From the NCBI GenBank assembly GCA_023212695.1, contig JALCCG010000061.1, positions 1 to 64,000 on the forward strand: a DNA stretch of 64,000 nt, in the 5' to 3' direction. The notes below the pieces were generated by a model. The model saw nothing but the letters and a program-made list of their open reading frames with translations. It was not told the origin of the DNA and searched no databases. Below, one piece after another: positions 60,232 through 64,000 of this stretch; the stretch's first letter is position 1, and the number at the start of each line of letters is the position of its first letter. The translations under genes were made by a program, and so were the position numbers. This DNA comes from Sporisorium sorghi (taxonomy: Eukaryota; Basidiomycota; Ustilaginomycetes; Ustilaginales; Ustilaginaceae).

Positions 60232-60980
60232 TTAGAAAGCAAGACCGGGCTTGAGCTTGTTCTTGGCCTCGGTCTGTGTCTGTTGCCATCACCGCAAAAC
60301 CCAAACGCAAAATGGTCAGTGTACTCAACCTCACCCACATCTGCCTTCCAAGCGAACGAACTTACCGACTGCCACTCCTTCACAGTCTGCTGCATGCCCT
60401 CCAACTTGCTCCTAACCTCATCCCTTCTCTTGCCCTTATCCTTATCCACCCGACTGCCTTTGAACACCTTGGCCCTGCCCGCGTACGGCCCGACATGCTT
60501 GACCTGCATCCGTGCCGCCGCGAGCGCCGCCTCGCGCTCCTGCACACTGACCCTCAGCTTCGGCCTCACAGTGCGCTCGCCCAGCGCCGCGGGCCGCACG
60601 CTCTTCGCCGCCTCCTGGTCCTTGGGGACGTAGGCGTACTGCGCGGCCACCTGCTCGAACGCGTGCGACTTGGCGAGGCGGTGCAGGCGCTGCTGGATCC
60701 GCGTGGTTTTGGGGCCGTCGGGCAGGGTGGTGAGCTGGCCCGTGAGCGCAGCTTCTTTGACCAGTTGGGCTTGACGTCGGAGCGAGTAGCGCGGTGGCGC
60801 CCAGCAGCCTGTGGAGGCGGATTTGGTGGGCTCGAACAGCGATGCGAACGACGAGGCGGTCGATGGGGAGGTGGAGCTGGAGGAGGAGGGGGCGTGGTTC
60901 ACTAGGAACCGGTCGAGCACGCTGCCGTATGCGCTGATGTGCTTGGACACGCTGCGTGGGAGGGATGAGCGGAAGGCCAT
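60232..60980 (-). CDS. Mitochondrial large ribosomal subunit protein mL59 (MRPL25-type)
   Basis: Two exons, complement(60366..60980) and complement(60232..60279), give 220 aa. The core WAPPRYSLRRQAQLVKEAAL matches the conserved PPKYSLRRQADLVK block of fungal mL59/MRPL25. The basic C-terminal helix (KVFKGSRVDKDKGKRRDEVR, KLEGMQQTVKEWQ) matches the family end, where a run of basic residues precedes an EW. The intron (GT...AG, 86 bp) adds a 15-residue C-terminus (TQTEAKNKLKPGLAF). The protein sits near the exit tunnel region of the fungal mitoribosome according to family knowledge. A weaker alternative is another small mitoribosomal protein. ATG 60980 starts MAFRSSLPRS, a plausible presequence. 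Confidence 0.78.
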
Positions 60981-61547
60981 TGTGTCGTGTTGCTGTGTTG
61001 AGGGACAAAACACGACGCCGGTGTTGGTGGTGGTGACGACGAGATGGTGAACACAGCCTTCTTTGCTTCTTCTTTCCGTGCGAAAATAGTTGAAGGTGGC
61101 CACGCCTCGTATACTCGGAAGATTTGGCAGGGGATTTTGGCAGGGAAATTCGAGTTACCAGGCGTGGCCACATTTTGGATTTTTGGATTTTCCTTGAATT
61201 TTCCAACCTGTATTTTCCCCAAGCTACCATCATCAATTCGAACCCCCTTCAACTAAAATCTTCGGGGGTTGGGGGTTGGGGGTTGGGGGTTGGGGTTTTT
61301 TTTTTTTTTCTCGCTTCAGCAGCAGTGATGTCGGTCTAACAAGAACAGAAAAATCGAGCGCGTGGCTGAGTCCAACAAGCGGCCGCGTTGTTGGACAATC
61401 CCGCTCGTTCTCGACACTTGTTCTTGACCAGTCCCCACTCGCTGTCTGACTCGATCCTAGTCACCTGCGTCACACTCCAAGAGGTGCTATCCCATCCACT
61501 TTCACCATCACACCTCTACCAGACAACTTGCGGATCCAACACCCACA
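60981..61547. promoter_or_regulatory. Divergent promoter region with G-quadruplex-type repeat
   Basis: 567 bp between the mL59 start (minus) and the Q-salvage-like start (plus). It contains five GGGGGTT-type units (61264-61295) followed by a T-run, and a C/T-rich leader before 61548. No gene is seen. Confidence 0.5.
61264..61295 (+). repeat. Five tandem G5TT units (G-quadruplex motif)
   Basis: Four GGGGG runs and a final GGGG run, each separated by TT, are followed directly by a T15 run. Four or more close G-runs with 2-nt loops meet the usual sequence rule for a stable intramolecular G-quadruplex. Confidence 0.85.
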
Positions 61548-62771
61548 ATGTCGTCTTCAACATCACCGCTGCCCTCGGGCAACGACTACATTGCAGCCAC
61601 GCGCTCCTCCTGCCGCGCCGCCTCTTCCGCCCTTTCACTCACGCCCAACCTCCCCGCGATCGATGCATTCCTGCTCTCGCTCTCCCACGCCGACTTTGAG
61701 CGCCTGCGCACGCAGCACGGCGTGTCCGCCTTCCCACTCCGCTTCCCCACGCGCACGGCCGAGGTCAACTTCATCGCCACGCTCGCCCTGCTCAACGGGC
61801 TGAGCGGCTTCCGCGGTGCGTTCCACAAGGCTACGGGGATCGGCGCGTACCAGAACGTGGTACGGCTGGTCATGGGGCTGTACATTTCGAGTGCTGAGGA
61901 GGACAGGGTGGTGGGCCCACAGGCGCTGACGGCGGCAGGGATGGCGGGGGTGGGTGAAGCCAAAGTGGTCGAGCTGCTCGGGGTGAGTGTGCACGAGGAG
62001 CGGGAGCATGAAAGCTTCAAGGGCGTGGTGGTGGGTGTGCGGGGTGGGGTGATGTTGGAGGTGGTGCAGCTGGTCGTGCGCACGTTGCAGGGTGTGGGGA
62101 CCAAGTTGATCGAGAAAGGGTACGCGAGTCTCGGCGCGTACGTCGTAGCGCTCCTCCAGCAGACCACTTGGATGAACGACCAACAGTCGATCGATTTGAT
62201 CGTCAAGCACATCGCCACCACCTTACCGGAATTCCGCGACACCCACCACCTCTCTGTGGGCGAAAACGTCTTCCTCTTCAAACGCATCTTGTTCCTCCTG
62301 CACGCCCTCCACCTCAAGTTCCCCCAGCCTACCACCGACTTTGTCGTCCCAGACACGACACCCACGCTACCCATGTTCGTCGACAACCTCCTCCCCACCC
62401 TGTGCGTGTGGTTCCAGCTGATCAACCTCCCCGCCTCGCCGCCGCAGGGCATGCAGACGCTGCACGCGTGGATGTCGCGCGCGCACCAGCACGCCGAGCT
62501 CACCAGGGACGCGCTGGAGGGCATGGAGAAGAACATCGACGGACCCGAGTTGACGCCGGATGAGACGTACGCGATCCGCGCAGCGACGCTCAATGTCGGC
62601 GCGGCGGTGGTGGAGAGGGCCAAGACGTTGGCGGAAGAGGGAGGCGAGGAGCGCAAGTGGCTGGCGGGGCTCAACGAGGTCGATCTCGATGGATACCTGT
62701 GGGCGGTTGCCAAGGACGATAAGGCGTTGCGCAAGGTGCCAAGGTTTAGGTTTGCGTCGATGCACTTTTGA
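61548..62771 (+). CDS. Queuosine salvage-like protein (DUF2419/Qng1-type, tentative)
   Basis: 407 aa without introns from ATG 61548. Blocks that recall the DUF2419 queuosine-nucleoside hydrolase family as found in basidiomycetes are FPTRTAEVNFIATLALLNGL, FHKATGIGAYQNVVRLVMGL, YISSAEEDRVVGPQALTAAG, VFLFKRILFLLHALHLKF and LPMFVDNLLPTLCVWFQLIN. Characterised members (Qng1) release queuine from queuosine 5'-phosphate, letting eukaryotes recycle the base for tRNA. The match is from memory of family patterns and is not strong in the catalytic part, so a conserved fungal protein of unknown function is the fair alternative. There is no signal or membrane segment. Confidence 0.5.
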   Translation: MSSSTSPLPSGNDYIAATRSSCRAASSALSLTPNLPAIDAFLLSLSHADFERLRTQHGVSAFPLRFPTRTAEVNFIATLALLNGLSGFRGAFHKATGIGAYQNVVRLVMGLYISSAEEDRVVGPQALTAAGMAGVGEAKVVELLGVSVHEEREHESFKGVVVGVRGGVMLEVVQLVVRTLQGVGTKLIEKGYASLGAYVVALLQQTTWMNDQQSIDLIVKHIATTLPEFRDTHHLSVGENVFLFKRILFLLHALHLKFPQPTTDFVVPDTTPTLPMFVDNLLPTLCVWFQLINLPASPPQGMQTLHAWMSRAHQHAELTRDALEGMEKNIDGPELTPDETYAIRAATLNVGAAVVERAKTLAEEGGEERKWLAGLNEVDLDGYLWAVAKDDKALRKVPRFRFASMHF

Positions 62772-63086
62772 AATGCGCAACAAACACTCGTTGGTTCTAG
62801 ATGTTTTGGTTTCAGAGTGTTCCGTGTGAGAGGGTGTCGATGTGTGTCACGTCGGGATGTGGTGCTGCGAAGCCATGTTGGGGTCGTTGATTGCGATTGT
62901 CTGGCACTGTGGTGCGTCTCAGCAATGCGGTGAGATTGAGCAACGGCGTGGAAAATGCAAGTCTGTACAAGGCGATGCTTGCTGATCCACCAACGCGACT
63001 AGTCGAACCAACACTTGAACAACGTGTACACTGATGTCATGTGCGCAACGCCACTCCCACCTACGCGTCCGCCTGCCCCGGCGCCA
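62772..63086. terminator. Convergent 3' region, Q-salvage-like gene and edge gene
   Basis: 315 bp between convergent stops. No gene or notable repeat. Confidence 0.35.
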
Positions 63087-64000
63087 TCACAACATCTGCA
63101 CCGACGCGATCCAATCCGCCAACCCCCTTCCCGCACTCCCACCACTCCCTACACCACCTCTCTGCACAAACTCATAATACTCTCTTAGCGCAAACGGTTC
63201 CGCCGGCGACAACAGATGGTTTCCCTGCGGGATGAACGCGGGCACGCCAAAGTGCGGTGCTGCCGCTGGCTGATGCGACGATCCAGCTGCGCTGTGGCTG
63301 GAGGCGACGACGGACGACGGGTCGATGGTCGCATTAGCCGCTTGCTGCGCTAAGCCGAGCTCCGGCCCGAAGGACAGGCTCAGCGTGCCCGATGGCAGAG
63401 GCACGGTCGAAGCTGACGACGTCAGGTGTGGGGAGGTCGATGTCGTGTTGTCGATGCTGGCAGGGTGCATCGCGGGTGCAGCAAAGCCAGCCGAGGACGA
63501 CGCTGCGCTGCTCGTCGCCAACGTCGTTCGTGGTGACACGGACAACGTGCCTGCGAACATCGCCGACGATTCCGCAGGGTTGAATGGCCGGGCCGCGGCG
63601 TCGTTGTCGCTGCCTTTTCGGCAATGCGACGTTGATCCGCGCCTGGATGCATCGGCGGATCGCTTGGTGCTCCCTCCACCGCCGCCGCTGCTGGTGCTGG
63701 TTTGCTTCGGTTGATGATGAGCGCTGCCACTCCTGTGCGTCCTCGCCTGCGGGGGGCTCTTCTGCCTCGACCTCGGATGCAAGAGCGGAATAATATGCTG
63801 ATCGATCTCCAAATTCTTCAGACTAGCCAGCTCCGGCTGCGACTGAACAAACGCATCGAAGCTCGTCTGCACCGCACTCCGCAGCTGCTGGATCAGTCCC
63901 AAACAGCCCTTGGCGAACTTGAGCAAACTTGGCAAGCACGCCTCCTCCTCACCTATCGACGCAGCCAAATCCTCTATGCACTCGTCGATCGTACGCGTAA
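63087..64000 (-). CDS. Unrecognised Ser/Ala/Pro-rich protein, 5' end outside the window
   Basis: The frame is open from the right edge to a TGA/TAA-type stop at 63087, at least 304 codons. The first visible part is helical (TIDECIEDLAASIGEEEACL, then FAKGCLGLIQQLRSAVQ); the rest is Ser/Gly/Pro/Ala-rich with a basic stretch (SRQKSPPQARTHRSGSAHH). The end has a short conserved-looking helix (PFALREYYEFVQRGG, LADWIASVQML). Low-complexity tails like this are common in fungal regulators, but no DNA-binding domain is visible, so I assign no function. A splice acceptor close to the edge cannot be excluded. Confidence 0.6.
   Translation of the reverse strand, partial: TRTIDECIEDLAASIGEEEACLPSLLKFAKGCLGLIQQLRSAVQTSFDAFVQSQPELASLKNLEIDQHIIPLLHPRSRQKSPPQARTHRSGSAHHQPKQTSTSSGGGGGSTKRSADASRRGSTSHCRKGSDNDAAARPFNPAESSAMFAGTLSVSPRTTLATSSAASSSAGFAAPAMHPASIDNTTSTSPHLTSSASTVPLPSGTLSLSFGPELGLAQQAANATIDPSSVVASSHSAAGSSHQPAAAPHFGVPAFIPQGNHLLSPAEPFALREYYEFVQRGGVGSGGSAGRGLADWIASVQML

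Noticed and set aside
1..64000. tRNA and rRNA genes
   Set aside because: GGTTCGA-type B-box-like strings occur only inside coding exons (for example near 2743 and 9836) and lack a foldable cloverleaf context.

Overview
This window looks like nuclear DNA of a smut fungus (Ustilaginomycotina, probably Ustilaginales such as Ustilago or Sporisorium). That is an inference from three things. The genes are fungal-specific or basidiomycete in character (Thr1, Met12/13-type MTHFR, Vhc1, Rrg9, Atp25-type RsfS, a 20.9 kDa-type complex I subunit, a Zn2Cys6 factor). Coding sequence is GC-rich and introns are few and short (76-153 bp, GT...AG). Promoters carry C/T-rich leaders and homopolymer tracts. No species can be named from the sequence alone. 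I found no tRNA, rRNA, CRISPR, viral or transposase gene.

Layout. 1-2124 is an AT-richer gene-free zone with small hairpins, a 36-bp tandem repeat and a MITE-like element with perfect 28-bp terminal inverted repeats. From 2125 the window is densely packed with 26 genes: APP1 phosphatase (-), MTHFR (+), SKP1 (+), a Zn2Cys6 factor (+), PAF1 (-), a CUE/CCCH/SMR protein (+), DEG1/PUS3 (+), a fused RsfS-Rrg9-AsnRS mitochondrial protein (-), complex I 20.9 kDa subunit (+), SEC72-like TPR protein (-), AP-2 sigma (+), TRAPPC12-like (-), ARP8 (-), VHC1-type cation-chloride cotransporter (+), a His-rich secreted protein (+), a Ctr-like copper transporter (+), PRP38 (-), dynein intermediate chain (+), homoserine kinase (-), UBL-BAG co-chaperone (-), THP3/LENG8-like SAC3-domain protein (-), a very long DYRK kinase (+), TIM44 (-), mitoribosomal mL59 (-), a queuosine-salvage-like protein (+), and a serine-rich ORF running off the right edge (-).

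Most genes are housekeeping and not functionally clustered. Two local themes stand out. Mitochondrial genes recur (RsfS-Rrg9-AsnRS divergent from a complex I subunit; TIM44 next to mL59; DEG1 with a presequence-like extension), and three of these proteins share an R-x-[F/L]-S-T-T presequence-type motif. A histidine-rich secreted protein lies directly upstream of a Ctr-type copper transporter on the same strand.

Most interesting object: complement(20011..23205), one uninterrupted reading frame joining an Atp25-type RsfS domain, interrupted by a neugrin/Rrg9 helix bundle, to a complete mitochondrial asparaginyl-tRNA synthetase, with a presequence-like cleavage motif at the junction. It looks like a mitochondrial polyprotein serving organellar translation.

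Start codons were chosen by hand at ATG. Introns were placed by splice signals plus family conservation. All functional names come from recognised motifs, not database searches.
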